A stretch of 27,092 nt of DNA from Oribacterium sp. (GCA_017940955.1 JAGAXP010000184.1:1-27092); one strand, 5' to 3'. Positions 14,594-23,623 are shown, counted from the stretch's first letter. A program made the numbers and translations. Notes: a model not told the origin generated them from the sequence alone.

Positions 14594-15994
14594 ATGTATC
14601 AGATAAAATTTGACAAACCTGTACATGTACACTTTATAGGAATAGGCGGTATCTCCATGAGCGGTCTTGCGGAGATTCTGCTTTCAAGACATTTTACTAT
14701 TTCCGGATCTGACAGCAAGGAATCAGAGCTTACAAAGAAGCTTGTATCAGAAGGTGCTGTAGTCAATTATCCGCAGAAAGCCGAGAACATAACAAAGGAT
14801 ATCGATGTTGTGGTTTATACAGCTGCCATTCATCCGGATAATCCTGAGTTTGCGGCAGCTGTAGAGGCAGGCATACCCATGCTCACAAGAGCTCAGCTTC
14901 TAGGCGAACTCATGCGTAATTACAAGCAGGCCATCAACATCTCCGGAACTCATGGAAAGACCACAACAACTTCCATGATAACCGAGATACTTCTGGAGGC
15001 AGACGTGGATCCTACCGTAACTGTAGGCGGCATCCTCAAGGATATAGGCGGCAACATCAGAGTCGGAGGACAGGATACCTTCGTTGTGGAGGCCTGTGAG
15101 TATACAAACTCCTTCCTTTCCTTCTTCCCGACTATTGAGATCATTCTCAATGTTGAAGCAGACCACCTCGACTTCTTCAAGGACATAGATGACATCAGAC
15201 ACAGCTTCAGGCTCTTTGCCGAAAAGCTTCCTGAGGACGGACTTTTGGTTATAAACTCTGACATTAAGCATTTTGATTATTTTACCGAGGGACTCAAGTG
15301 TAAATGCATCACCTACGGACATGACAAAGACTCCGACTATACAGCCAACTTCATAAGCTATGACAAGCTTGCTCATCCTACTTATACCTTATTCTATAAG
15401 GGAGAAGAGATTGCAAAGGTTGAGCTTGGAGTTACAGGAGAGCACAATATCTATAACTCAATGGCAGCCATTGCGGTATGCCGGGAGCTTGGTATCGAAA
15501 TGGATGCGATCTTAAGAGGTCTTAAGCGCTTCACAGGTACAGACCGCCGCTTCCAGAAAAAGGGAACAGTCAACGGTTTCACAATAATCGATGACTATGC
15601 TCATCATCCTCAGGAGATAGCGGCAACCATAGAGGCAGCCAAGAAATATCCTCACAGAAAACTCTGGATCGCCTTCCAGCCTCACACCTACAGCAGAACT
15701 GCGGCATTACTTGATGATTTTGCCGGAGCTCTCAGCCAGGCGGACGAGATAGTACTTGCTGACATTTACGCGGCAAGAGAGAAGAATACCATAGGTATAA
15801 GCTCTGATGATCTCAGAAAGCATATGCTTGAGCAGAACACCAATGTTTATTACATCCCGGAATTTCAGGACATCGAGAAATTCCTCCTTGAAAGAGTTAA
15901 GGAGGGAGATGTTCTCATAACCATGGGTGCCGGCAATATCTATGAGGTTGGAGAAGACCTCCTGAAGCTGCCCGGTGCTGTTATAGAAAAGTGA
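14594..15994 (+). CDS. murC: UDP-N-acetylmuramate--L-alanine ligase
   Basis: The 466-residue protein is a normal-length MurC. It begins with the Rossmann-type UDP-binding HFIGIGGISMSGLAEIL, followed by the ATP-binding loop GTHGKTTTT from Gly118, the EACEY metal/substrate segment, the NVEADHLDFF motif, TGEHNIYNSMAA, and the C-terminal domain motifs DDYAHHPQEI and FQPHTYSRT. It adds L-alanine to UDP-MurNAc, the first amino acid step of peptidoglycan precursor synthesis, in the cytosol. ATG 14594 follows AAGAAGGT. It has its own promoter and terminator, so it is a single-gene unit separate from other mur genes. Confidence 0.98.
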   Translation: MYQIKFDKPVHVHFIGIGGISMSGLAEILLSRHFTISGSDSKESELTKKLVSEGAVVNYPQKAENITKDIDVVVYTAAIHPDNPEFAAAVEAGIPMLTRAQLLGELMRNYKQAINISGTHGKTTTTSMITEILLEADVDPTVTVGGILKDIGGNIRVGGQDTFVVEACEYTNSFLSFFPTIEIILNVEADHLDFFKDIDDIRHSFRLFAEKLPEDGLLVINSDIKHFDYFTEGLKCKCITYGHDKDSDYTANFISYDKLAHPTYTLFYKGEEIAKVELGVTGEHNIYNSMAAIAVCRELGIEMDAILRGLKRFTGTDRRFQKKGTVNGFTIIDDYAHHPQEIAATIEAAKKYPHRKLWIAFQPHTYSRTAALLDDFAGALSQADEIVLADIYAAREKNTIGISSDDLRKHMLEQNTNVYYIPEFQDIEKFLLERVKEGDVLITMGAGNIYEVGEDLLKLPGAVIEK

Positions 15995-16009
15995 TAGTAT
16001 AATAATGAA

Positions 16010-16040
16010 GACCTGTGCCGGTACCGGCACGGGTCTTTTT
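16010..16040 (+). terminator. Rho-independent terminator after murC
   Basis: GACCTGTGCCGG (16010-16021) pairs with CCGGCACGGGTC (16024-16035) over 12 positions with one wobble, then TTTTT at 16036-16040. Confidence 0.93.
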
Positions 16041-16194
16041 CAATATCAACTATAATTACATCAAAATCAATTATAAAATAGTAAAAATGCTTAAAATTTA
16101 ATATAAAAATGACCGTTCAGAAGTCAAAATAAGCGATTTTGAAAATAAAAATAATTTTTATTCCACACGAATCAACGGAAATCCACCGCTAAAT

Positions 16195-16382
16195 TGTGGA
16201 TAAACCCTGATTGTATTTAATAAATACATCTTTTTGGGGGATTGACATTTGAAAAGCCTCGAATTTTGCACATTGGAGAGAGGTTATAAACAAAATAAAA
16301 AAATAAGTGGATACTTGACAATTCAGTAGTGCACATTATCCACACCAATGTGGACAATTTTGGTGGATAAAGTTGTGGACTA
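16195..16382. promoter_or_regulatory. DnaA-box cluster upstream of the dnaD-dnaC operon
   Basis: Perfect DnaA boxes (TTATCCACA) occur at 16195-16203 on the minus strand and 16336-16344 on the plus strand. Then come near-boxes on the minus strand at 16349-16357 (TTGTCCACA), 16362-16370 (TTATCCACC) and 16374-16382 (TAGTCCACA). The last four start at 16336, 16349, 16362 and 16374, a 12-13 base period. Weaker related sequences lie at 16160-16187. The remaining DNA in the 16041-16522 gap is AT-rich (16041-16160), then the promoter at 16389-16417, then a leader with a GCAGCC/GGCTGC hairpin near 16450-16475. DnaA probably controls this operon. Confidence 0.8.
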
Positions 16383-16388
16383 GGCTTA

Positions 16389-16417
16389 TTGAAGCACTAA
16401 TTTTAGTATGCTAATAT
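16389..16417 (+). promoter_or_regulatory. Promoter for dnaD-dnaC operon
   Basis: TTGAAG at 16389-16394 and TAATAT at 16412-16417 are 17 bases apart, with an extended -10 TGC just before the second. The last DnaA box ends seven bases before the -35, an arrangement suited to activation or repression by bound DnaA. An upstream TTGACA at 16315-16320 lacks a good -10. Confidence 0.6.
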
Positions 16418-16522
16418 CAGTTCACCGAAGGGGAGAAACGTGAGATCGCAGCCGGGCAGTAGGGAAGATGGCTGCATTATCAGATCCATAATACTCTTCA
16501 TTTACATTTGGGGGTTAATGAG

Positions 16523-17320
16523 ATGGGCACGAGTATAGTAGATAATCTTGCAGTTCATGTAACATGCATATCGGATGATTTTCTGGATAAGTATCTTGGA
16601 ACTGCAAACGGAGATTACATAAAAGTTTATTTGTTCATGCTTAGACACAGAGGAGAGCAGTTCTCAAAGGAGCAGGCTGCAGATGCTCTGAATCTCACCG
16701 ATAAGGATATTGAGCGTGCGTTGAGATATTGGGAAAAGCAGGGCGTATTTGAAAGTTCTTCAGGATCACTTCAGGATCAGGAACGGGAGGACGAGGCAGA
16801 GCATAAAGTTGTCAGAAGAAAGAAAGCGAAAAAGGCTGCCATAACCGAGGAAGATTTTTTGGAAGCTGAAGAAAAGATGGAGACTCTTCAGGGCACGGTT
16901 GATGATGTAGAGACTGATGAAGAGTTCAACAGCATCTTATATTTTGCGAGACAGATGCTTCCTACACTGCCGAGCGTTCGCCAGGTTGGAGCTCTGAAGT
17001 TTATGTACAAAGAGCTGAAGATGTCTTCAGATGTTATAGAATTTCTTATAGAGTATTGTGCAAGTGCAAAAAAGACCACATATCAGTATATGCAGGCAGT
17101 TGCCATAAACTGGCATGAGCAGGGTGTTGTTACGGTCACACAGGCAACAGAACTTGTAAAATCCATAGAGGACGGTAAGAACAAGAAAAAGGTATCCGGA
17201 TCTGCATCAAAAGCTTCCGGAAAATCAAACAAATTTATCAATCTTGAGCAGCGAGAGATTGATTACGATAGCATAGTAAACTTAAGAACACTAAACAGGA
17301 TGAAGAATGTCACTAACTAA
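16523..17320 (+). CDS. DnaD-domain replication initiation protein
   Basis: The 265-residue protein has an N-terminal winged-helix-like part (about 1-80; DDFLDKYLGTANGDYIKVYLFMLRHRG, here quoted only by its key segments DKYLG and YIKVYLFMLR, with EQAADALNLTDKDIERALRYW) typical of DnaD/DnaB. A charged linker with RRKKAKK follows, then a C-terminal DnaD domain (about 130-220) ending in the conserved YMQAVAINWHEQGV, equivalent to the DnaD YxxxIxxxW motif. The basic tail contains KNKKKVSGSASKASGKSNK. DnaD-family proteins remodel origin DNA and help load the replicative helicase. ATG 16523 is preferred over TTG 16508 because GGGGG lies about eight bases ahead of it. The following helicase-loader gene overlaps by 14 bases, so the two are co-translated. 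Confidence 0.9.
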   Translation: MGTSIVDNLAVHVTCISDDFLDKYLGTANGDYIKVYLFMLRHRGEQFSKEQAADALNLTDKDIERALRYWEKQGVFESSSGSLQDQEREDEAEHKVVRRKKAKKAAITEEDFLEAEEKMETLQGTVDDVETDEEFNSILYFARQMLPTLPSVRQVGALKFMYKELKMSSDVIEFLIEYCASAKKTTYQYMQAVAINWHEQGVVTVTQATELVKSIEDGKNKKKVSGSASKASGKSNKFINLEQREIDYDSIVNLRTLNRMKNVTN

Positions 17321-18275
17321 TGCACAGTACAACAAAATAATGCGGGTTTATGACGATCGGCGGATGGAAAACAACAGAAAGCTTGAATACCGCCGAAAGA
17401 CAGCGTACGAAAAACTTCCGGAGCTTAAGACTCTGGAAGATTTTGTACGTTCGGAGTCTATAAAGACCTTCCATCTTATGAGAGACGGTCAGAAAGAAAA
17501 AATCGCTGTTTTGAAATCTCTCATAAGCGATGCGTCAAACCGTAAAAAGGAAGTGCTTGTAAAGAATGGTTACCCGGCAGACTATCTGGAAATGCAGTAT
17601 TTTTGTCCTGACTGTAAGGATACAGGATTCATAAACGGTAAGAAGTGTCACTGTTTTATAGAGATGCAGATGAAATATCTCTATCAGCAGTCCAATATAG
17701 ATCAGATAGTAAAAACCCAGAATTTTGACTATTTCGATCTTAACAGATATGACGACAGAGTTCCTATCCTTGCTGACGGAAAAACCAACCGGGAATATAT
17801 GGCCGAGAACAGAAAGCTTCTTCTTCAGTGGGTGGAGGATTTCGATAAAAACCATGGAAACCTGATGTTTACGGGAAATACCGGAACCGGAAAGACCTTC
17901 CTTATAAACTGTGTGGCAAAAGCCCTTATGGACAGCTTCCATTCAGTGATATATCTGACAAGCACGGATCTTTTCGACAGCTTTTCCAAAGCTATGAAGG
18001 GTGATGATGAGGAGCAGCAGGATATGCAGGAAGCAATCCTCGATTGCGACCTTCTGGTCATAGATGATCTTGGTACAGAACTAAATAACAGCTATACATC
18101 TTCAAAACTGTTTTATGTACTAAATCATCGCATGGTTTTTCGTAAATCTGTCATCATTTCTACCAATCTTAGCCTCAATACCATAAGGGATTCGTACTCG
18201 GAAAGGGTATCTTCCCGCATAATTTCCGACTATTTGATCATCCCGCTGTACGGTAATGACCAAAGACTGTATTGA
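17307..18275 (+). CDS. DnaC/DnaI-type helicase loader ATPase
   Basis: The 322-residue AAA+ protein has an N-terminal helical part and a zinc-binding cluster with Cys100, Cys103, Cys114 and Cys116 (CPDC ... CHC), as in DnaI-type loaders. The Walker A loop GNTGTGKT has Lys196, the Walker B strand LLVIDDLGTE has Asp253-Asp254, and there is a sensor region ISTNLSLNTI and an arginine-finger region SERVSSRII. It should load the DnaB-type replicative helicase onto single-stranded DNA with DnaD. IstB-type transposition ATPases share the fold, but no transposase is present and the dnaD overlap argues for replication. ATG 17307 lies inside the end of dnaD. No clear terminator follows; the 164-base gap to the next gene is AT-rich. 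Confidence 0.92.
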   Translation: MSLTNAQYNKIMRVYDDRRMENNRKLEYRRKTAYEKLPELKTLEDFVRSESIKTFHLMRDGQKEKIAVLKSLISDASNRKKEVLVKNGYPADYLEMQYFCPDCKDTGFINGKKCHCFIEMQMKYLYQQSNIDQIVKTQNFDYFDLNRYDDRVPILADGKTNREYMAENRKLLLQWVEDFDKNHGNLMFTGNTGTGKTFLINCVAKALMDSFHSVIYLTSTDLFDSFSKAMKGDDEEQQDMQEAILDCDLLVIDDLGTELNNSYTSSKLFYVLNHRMVFRKSVIISTNLSLNTIRDSYSERVSSRIISDYLIIPLYGNDQRLY

Positions 18276-18439
18276 CAGCTTTCGATACATGAAGTAATTT
18301 ATCTAATGTTTATGTGTGAGATTATGTATAAAAATCCATAATTTGCCGACATATATTAAAGACATGTGTTAATATGAACAATGTTTGCATGTTTTTGAAG
18401 GTTTGTTAAGGGACAGTTCTCATTAGGAGGAGAAAAGAA

Positions 18440-19654
18440 ATGCCAGATTCCAGAACTTCAGAGTTTATTGAGCGTATTCCTGTTGGTCCGCTTGCACTTA
18501 TGCCGCTTGATTCCATCATGCCACTTGGAAAGGCTGTTGATGGCTACTTATCAAAATGGCGTGGACAGCGTGAGAGTGAGCATAAGGAAACCATTGCTTT
18601 CAGCGGATATCAGAAGGATAGTTACATTGTTAAGTCAAAGGTTTCGAGATTTGGCTCAGGTGAGGGAAAAGCCAATGTTTTGGAGACTGTCAGAGGTGTT
18701 GACCTTTACCTTATGGTAGATGTCATGAATTTTTCTCAGACCTACAGTCTTTTTGGTCAGGTAAATCATATGTCACCGGACGATCATTATGCAGATCTCA
18801 AGAGAGTGATAGCTGCCACCACAGGAAAGGCAAAGAGGATCAATGTTATCATGCCGTTTATGTATGAGTCACGTCAGCATAAGCGTAACGGACGTGAGTC
18901 CCTTGATTGTGCCATCATGCTTCAGGAGCTCCATGAGATGGGAGTTGAGAATTTCCTGACCTTTGATGCACATGATCCGAGAGTAATGAATGCTATCCCG
19001 AGAGACAGCTTCGACAATATTTCCTGCTCCTACCAGTTTATAAAGTCCATACTTCAGAGTATAGACGATCTTGATATCGACAAGGATCATATGATGATCA
19101 TTTCCCCGGATGAAGGCGGAATGAGCAGAGCTATCTACTATGCCAACGTTCTGGGAATCGACATGGGTATGTTCTATAAGCGCCGTGATTACGCGCAGGT
19201 AGTTAACGGACGTAATCCGATAGTTGCCCACGAGTTCCTTGGTACCAATGTTGAAGGCAAGGACGTATTCATCATAGATGATATGATCTCCTCCGGCGAA
19301 TCATTGATCGATACAGCCAAGGAGCTTAAAGAGAGAAAGGCAAAGCGTGTATTTGCATGCTGTACCTTCGGACTCTTTACCTCAGGCTTCAATAAGTTTG
19401 ATCAGGCCTATGCAAGCGGCACTTTAAACGGTGTTTATACTACAAACCTTATTTATCAGCAGCCTGAGCTTCTCACAAAGCCATGGTACCACAGCGTAGA
19501 TATGGCAAAGTATATCGCGCTTATCATTGACAGCCTCAATCATGATATGTCCATATCAACGATTCTTGACACTTCAACAAGAATCAATCAGAAGGTTGCA
19601 GCATATAAAGAGCATCGTGCAGGTGTGAATAAGCAGATGGAGCTCCCCCTCTGA
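18440..19654 (+). CDS. prs: Ribose-phosphate pyrophosphokinase (PRPP synthetase), long form
   Basis: The 404-residue protein matches PRPP synthetases: MPFMYESRQHKRNGRES aligns with the ATP-binding YxRQDR region, FDAHDPRVMNAI replaces the usual DLHA segment, ISPDEGGMSRA matches SPDxGGxxRA, and DVFIIDDMISSGES is the PRPP-binding loop. It makes PRPP from ribose-5-phosphate and ATP for purine, pyrimidine, histidine and NAD synthesis. It is about 85 residues longer than the classical enzyme, mainly through an N-terminal region (about 1-75) and a C-terminal tail, and the flexible-loop motif is RRDYAQ rather than KRRPKAN. A standard-length paralogue may exist elsewhere. ATG 18440 follows AGGAGGAG. 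A strong terminator closes the gene. Confidence 0.88.
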   Translation: MPDSRTSEFIERIPVGPLALMPLDSIMPLGKAVDGYLSKWRGQRESEHKETIAFSGYQKDSYIVKSKVSRFGSGEGKANVLETVRGVDLYLMVDVMNFSQTYSLFGQVNHMSPDDHYADLKRVIAATTGKAKRINVIMPFMYESRQHKRNGRESLDCAIMLQELHEMGVENFLTFDAHDPRVMNAIPRDSFDNISCSYQFIKSILQSIDDLDIDKDHMMIISPDEGGMSRAIYYANVLGIDMGMFYKRRDYAQVVNGRNPIVAHEFLGTNVEGKDVFIIDDMISSGESLIDTAKELKERKAKRVFACCTFGLFTSGFNKFDQAYASGTLNGVYTTNLIYQQPELLTKPWYHSVDMAKYIALIIDSLNHDMSISTILDTSTRINQKVAAYKEHRAGVNKQMELPL

Positions 19655-19722
19655 TCTGATGGTTAATGTTGATTTTTCCTGCATCAGATGATCCGTGAGT
19701 TTACTTTAACGGTAGTAATGAA

Positions 19723-19751
19723 GGGTCGCCCATTCCCGGGCGGCCCTTTTT
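19723..19751 (+). terminator. Rho-independent terminator after prs
   Basis: GGGTCGCCC (19723-19731) pairs with GGGCGGCCC (19738-19746), one wobble, six-base loop, followed by TTTTT (19747-19751). Confidence 0.92.
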
Positions 19752-19905
19752 GGTACTATCAACGATCTTTGATCCAGGGAGCCCGGCGGATTTGAATGGT
19801 CCGTAACAATTCACTGTGATACTTTCCATAACAAGGAGCCGATTGGTTCTGCATCTGTATGGCAGATATTAAAGCTCCCAAAAGCACGTTAATAGAGGAG
19901 AAACC

Positions 19906-21099
19906 TTGGAAAAAACCTACTTTTCTAATAAAGTTTACATATATACATTCATAATGGGTATCCTTGTAGTGCTTATCCATTCGGTGAATTTTGCTGACGA
20001 TAACACTATACTCCTCACCATGATCCAGTCGGCAGATTATAACAACATTGATCTTTCGGGCCTGACGGGAATCCCGGCTCATGTTGAGAATTTTTTGTCC
20101 AATGCTGTCGGACAGGCAGCAGTACCGGGATTTTTCCTGGTTTCCGGCTATCTGTTTTTCAGGGGACTCAAAGACCTTAAGGATATAGGAAATAAATGGA
20201 AAAAACGCTTCCTGTCACTTGTGATACCCTACGGTGCATGGAATATTTTCTACTATATAATATATGTGCTTCTGGGGAAGGAAAGGTTTAGTCTGACAGG
20301 GCTCCACAGAGCTGTGGCTGAATACAGCTGCAATCCGGTGTTCTGGTATGTCTTTCAGCTTATATTGCTGACGGTACTTGCACCACTGTTCTATATTCTG
20401 TTGAGAAACAGAATCCTGACCTTTGGCTCAATGCTTTTATATACCCTTCTGGTAGTAAACGGAGTGAACTTCCCATTGATAAATGAAGATGCCCTGTACT
20501 ACTTTTTCCTCGGAGCTCTTACCGCAAGATGGTTTAAAGAAAGCTTTGAGACCCAGAGTACAGGAAAGAAGATCTGCGGACTGGGTTTGATCACAGCTTC
20601 ATGGCTCACCCAGGTTTTCACCACAGTAGGGATGCAGATGTTTGTTATAGCACCGGTGGATTTTCATAAAATGGGGATTCTTCAGTATTTATATGTCGGT
20701 GGTGGGATATCGAAGATGATGGGGGTACTGATATCCCGGTGGCCTAAGCATTGGCTTGTCCTTATCCTGTCTTCAGGCGGACAGGTGCTGGTAAATGTGA
20801 TCCGTAGACTCCTTATCTGCTATGGAATCTGGTTTATACTGCCCCTCAGGCTTCCCACGGCAAAGGATTTCATGAAGAACAGCTTCTTTTTATATGCCAT
20901 ACATTATCCGATTGCCAGAATCGGTATATATATGTTAGAGTACATGAACGTTGGTTACCATAGAAAAGAGGAGCAGGCTTTAAGGCTCCTTATGTATCTT
21001 GTAACACCGGTCATTTGCGTTTCAGCCGCTTACATGATGAAAAAAATGCTCAGGAGGAAAACTCCTTTTATATGGAAGATATTCAGTGGAGGTAGATGA
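19906..21099 (+). CDS. Membrane acyltransferase (acyltransferase 3 family)
   Basis: The 397-residue protein is strongly hydrophobic, with about ten predicted membrane helices. The N-terminal YIYTFIMGILVVLIHSVNF matches the first helix of acyltransferase family 3 (OafA/WecH-like), in which the conserved His takes part in catalysis. FFLVSGYLFFRGL is the usual second-helix motif, and FFLYAIHYPIAR lies near the end. Members move acetyl or other acyl groups across the membrane onto surface sugars, peptidoglycan or teichoic acids. The substrate here is unknown. The start is TTG 19906, with GAGGAG at 19895-19900. The methyltransferase gene begins two bases after its stop, so they share a transcript, although no functional link is evident. 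Confidence 0.85.
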   Translation: MEKTYFSNKVYIYTFIMGILVVLIHSVNFADDNTILLTMIQSADYNNIDLSGLTGIPAHVENFLSNAVGQAAVPGFFLVSGYLFFRGLKDLKDIGNKWKKRFLSLVIPYGAWNIFYYIIYVLLGKERFSLTGLHRAVAEYSCNPVFWYVFQLILLTVLAPLFYILLRNRILTFGSMLLYTLLVVNGVNFPLINEDALYYFFLGALTARWFKESFETQSTGKKICGLGLITASWLTQVFTTVGMQMFVIAPVDFHKMGILQYLYVGGGISKMMGVLISRWPKHWLVLILSSGGQVLVNVIRRLLICYGIWFILPLRLPTAKDFMKNSFFLYAIHYPIARIGIYMLEYMNVGYHRKEEQALRLLMYLVTPVICVSAAYMMKKMLRRKTPFIWKIFSGGR

Positions 21100-21101
21100 T
21101 A

Positions 21102-22109
21102 ATGTTTATTGCGGATCATTGGAAAGATTATGAAGTTATAGATACAAGTTCCGGAGATAAGCTGGAGAGATGGGGTAAATATATTCTTCGGAGACCCGAT
21201 CCACAGGTAATCTGGCAGACCCCCTTTAAAAATCCGAATTGGAAGAAGCTGAACGGACACTATCATCGTTCCGAAAGAGGTGGCGGAGAGTGGGAGTTCT
21301 TTGATCTCCCGAAGCAGTGGAAGATATCCTATGTATTGGGAGGAACCGCAGCACGCCCTTCAAATTTTGATGAGAGGAATAAAGAAACCTACAGACCGGT
21401 GGCACCGGTGTATGAAAATCTTGAAAAGCTGCCGGAAAAGAGCAGAACATTAACCTTCCACTTAAAGCCCTTTGCCTTCAAGCATACGGGACTTTTCCCG
21501 GAGCAGGCGGCAAACTGGGACTGGTTTTCCAATGAGATCCTCGGTGAAGTCAACAGACGTAAGGCCCAGGGATCGGAAGAGCCTGTAAAGGTGTTAAATC
21601 TCTTTGCCTACACAGGGGGAGCAACATTGGCAGCAGCCGCAGCAGGCGCACATGTTACCCATGTGGATGCCTCAAAGGGTATGGTTCAGTGGGCAAAGGA
21701 GAATGCCGATGCCTCGGGACTCTCACAGGCCCCCATCAGATGGCTTGTTGATGACTGTACAAAGTTCGTTGAAAGAGAAATCCGCCGCGGCAATAAATAT
21801 GACGCCATCATTATGGACCCCCCATCCTACGGAAGAGGACCTAAGGGCGAGATATGGAAGATAGAGGATGCGGTTTATCAGCTTATAGAGTTATCTTCCA
21901 GGCTTCTTACCGACAAGAGCCTTTTCTTCCTTATAAATTCATACACCACCGGACTTCAGCCTGCGGTTATGAGCTATATGCTGGGAGTTATCATTAAAAA
22001 TAAATTCGGCGGAGAGATACATTCTGAAGAAGTAGGACTTCCGGTGACCGAAAACGGACTGGTGCTTCCCTGCGGGTGCTCAGGCAGGTGGGTCAGAAAT
22101 ACGAAATAA
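21102..22109 (+). CDS. Class I SAM-dependent methyltransferase, RlmI/RlmK-like
   Basis: The 335-residue protein has an N-terminal region (about 1-150, with LKPFAFKHTGLFPEQ) typical of RlmI/RlmK-related rRNA methyltransferases, then a Rossmann methyltransferase domain with motif I NLFAYTGGATLAAA from Asn166, HVDASKGMVQWAKEN, and motif IV DPPSYG at 239-244. DPPxYG-type motifs are found in N-methylating enzymes, and this group modifies 23S rRNA; the exact base is unknown. No PUA domain is evident. ATG 21102 is chosen because GGAGGT at 21088-21093 precedes it by eight bases; ATG 21096 overlaps the upstream stop codon and would leave only two bases after that site. A 206-base gap without a clear terminator follows. 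Confidence 0.85.
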   Translation: MFIADHWKDYEVIDTSSGDKLERWGKYILRRPDPQVIWQTPFKNPNWKKLNGHYHRSERGGGEWEFFDLPKQWKISYVLGGTAARPSNFDERNKETYRPVAPVYENLEKLPEKSRTLTFHLKPFAFKHTGLFPEQAANWDWFSNEILGEVNRRKAQGSEEPVKVLNLFAYTGGATLAAAAAGAHVTHVDASKGMVQWAKENADASGLSQAPIRWLVDDCTKFVEREIRRGNKYDAIIMDPPSYGRGPKGEIWKIEDAVYQLIELSSRLLTDKSLFFLINSYTTGLQPAVMSYMLGVIIKNKFGGEIHSEEVGLPVTENGLVLPCGCSGRWVRNTK

Positions 22110-22315
22110 TTATTGTAAATGCGCACTTCCCGGAACCTGTTGATGTAAGATAATCGTAATTAAATCACGCCGATTATTAATGGAATAGAAATTGCAATTA
22201 ATATCCCTGAAAGCTATTATTAAATCAAGAAAAGATAACTTGTGGAGAAGACAGGTTTTTGAGAGTGATGACTCTGAAAGAGACAGCTTTCGGAGGATCA
22301 TCAGGAGGGTGTTAT

Positions 22316-23569
22316 ATGTTAAGAAGAAAAATTGCAAAACTTGCATTGACGACCGGAGTGTTGGCTGCGATTTCTGCCATCCATGTTATGGCTGCAGGCT
22401 GGACAACAAACGCAAAAGGCGATCAGGTATATGTTCAGGATACAGGAAATGTTGTTACCAATTCTTGGATAAAGGCCAATGACGGCGGATCTGTTATATG
22501 GTATTACGCTACACAGGACGGAACCTTACGTAAGGGTGGCTGGCAGACAGTAAACGGCAATAAGTATTATTTCGATGAAAACGGTGTTATGCAGACCGGA
22601 TGGATCGATGAGTACAAGTATTATTGTGATCCTAACTCAGGTGCCGCAGTGACAGGCTGGAAGTATATTCCTATTCCTGATGATTTCGCATATTACTATT
22701 CGGATAATGCGAATTTTTCCGCAGGCTCCTATGCATGGTTCTTCTTTAACACAAGTAATGCACAGAAGTATTTCGCGGATGGTGAGAATGTAGCCGTAAA
22801 GACCATAAACGGTATAAAGTACGGCTTTGATGAGAATGGTGTTATGCAGCTTGGCTGGGCCAAGGTTAAGGATACATCACCTGAGATCGCAGGCTACATG
22901 TTCTTTGCTGAAAAGACAGACGGAAACTTCAAGCAGGGACAGCAGATATCCGGAACCTGGTACACAACAGTAGGTCCTCTTGAGTCATCTGGGTCAGGCT
23001 CCTTCGATAAGGATCTCGCAACAGGAGATGTTGAGTATTTCTACTTCAAGCCGTCGGGATATGTTGCGGCAGGAAACAGCAATGCTTATCAGGTTTGTAC
23101 AGTAAACAACAAGAGATATCTGTTTAATGAAAAAGGAAATCCGGTATACGGAATGCAGCTCGGATGTACAGAGAATGACAGCACTACTCACTATTACTAT
23201 TGCGGTTCAAGCAAGTCTGACTGTTCTGTAAAGACCGGGAGATTCTCCATGACAGAGGCTGATGGCGACCGTATCACCTTCTATGCACAGACCAACGGAA
23301 GAGGATATACAGGCGTAAAGGACGGTTACCTCTACTACAACGGTAAGCTTCAGTGCGCAGATTCCGACAGCAAGTATATGGTCTGCAACGTTGAAGGAAA
23401 GGATTACGTAATATCCACCAGCGGTTCTGTTCAGAAGAGCAAGAAGAACCTCAAGGATTCAGACGGCAACAAGGTTTCAACTAACGGAGACGGAACCCTT
23501 AAGGAAAATATCGAAGGAAGCTTCGCTGTACTGGAGGCAACTTCACCTGATATCGATGATATAGATTAA
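22316..23569 (+). CDS. Secreted protein with cell-wall-binding (choline-binding-like) repeats
   Basis: The 417-residue protein starts with a signal peptide (MLRRKIAKLALTTGVLAA and onward, likely cleaved at HVMA-AG). Aromatic-glycine repeats of the CW_binding/glucan-binding type follow: NGNKYYFDENGVMQTGW (about 80-97), INGIKYGFDENGVMQLGW (164-181) and VNNKRYLFNEKGNPVYG (263-279). Between these, partly decayed copies are rich in Tyr, Gly and Asn. No catalytic domain is visible, so it is probably a structural or adhesive surface protein held on wall polysaccharide. The C-terminus ends with an acidic tail (SPDIDDID). ATG 22316 is preceded by AGGAGGG at 22303-22309; an upstream in-frame TTG at 22259 would add 19 residues that do not suit a signal peptide. 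Confidence 0.8.
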   Translation: MLRRKIAKLALTTGVLAAISAIHVMAAGWTTNAKGDQVYVQDTGNVVTNSWIKANDGGSVIWYYATQDGTLRKGGWQTVNGNKYYFDENGVMQTGWIDEYKYYCDPNSGAAVTGWKYIPIPDDFAYYYSDNANFSAGSYAWFFFNTSNAQKYFADGENVAVKTINGIKYGFDENGVMQLGWAKVKDTSPEIAGYMFFAEKTDGNFKQGQQISGTWYTTVGPLESSGSGSFDKDLATGDVEYFYFKPSGYVAAGNSNAYQVCTVNNKRYLFNEKGNPVYGMQLGCTENDSTTHYYYCGSSKSDCSVKTGRFSMTEADGDRITFYAQTNGRGYTGVKDGYLYYNGKLQCADSDSKYMVCNVEGKDYVISTSGSVQKSKKNLKDSDGNKVSTNGDGTLKENIEGSFAVLEATSPDIDDID

Positions 23570-23586
23570 TATGATGTTTATATAAG

Positions 23587-23623
23587 AAGAAACCCGGTTG
23601 CACATGCCGGGTTTCTTTTTTTT
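23587..23623 (+). terminator. Rho-independent terminator after the cell-wall-binding protein gene
   Basis: AAGAAACCCGG (23587-23597) pairs with CCGGGTTTCTT (23607-23617) over 11 bases, with the T tract running to 23623. Confidence 0.93.

Noticed and set aside
16041..16522. The DnaA-box region as the chromosomal origin
   Set aside because: dnaA, dnaN and rpmH, which normally flank the origin, are not in the window. The array lies directly upstream of a promoter, so a regulatory role is simpler. Kept only as a possibility.
17307..18275. IstB-type transposition ATPase
   Set aside because: The fold is shared, but the gene overlaps dnaD, has a DnaI-like zinc cluster, and no transposase or terminal inverted repeats are nearby.
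22192..22482. 96-codon plus-strand frame overlapping the start of the cell-wall-binding protein gene
   Set aside because: It is out of frame with the signal-peptide gene, which has its own strong ribosome binding site and clear repeats; the product looks random.
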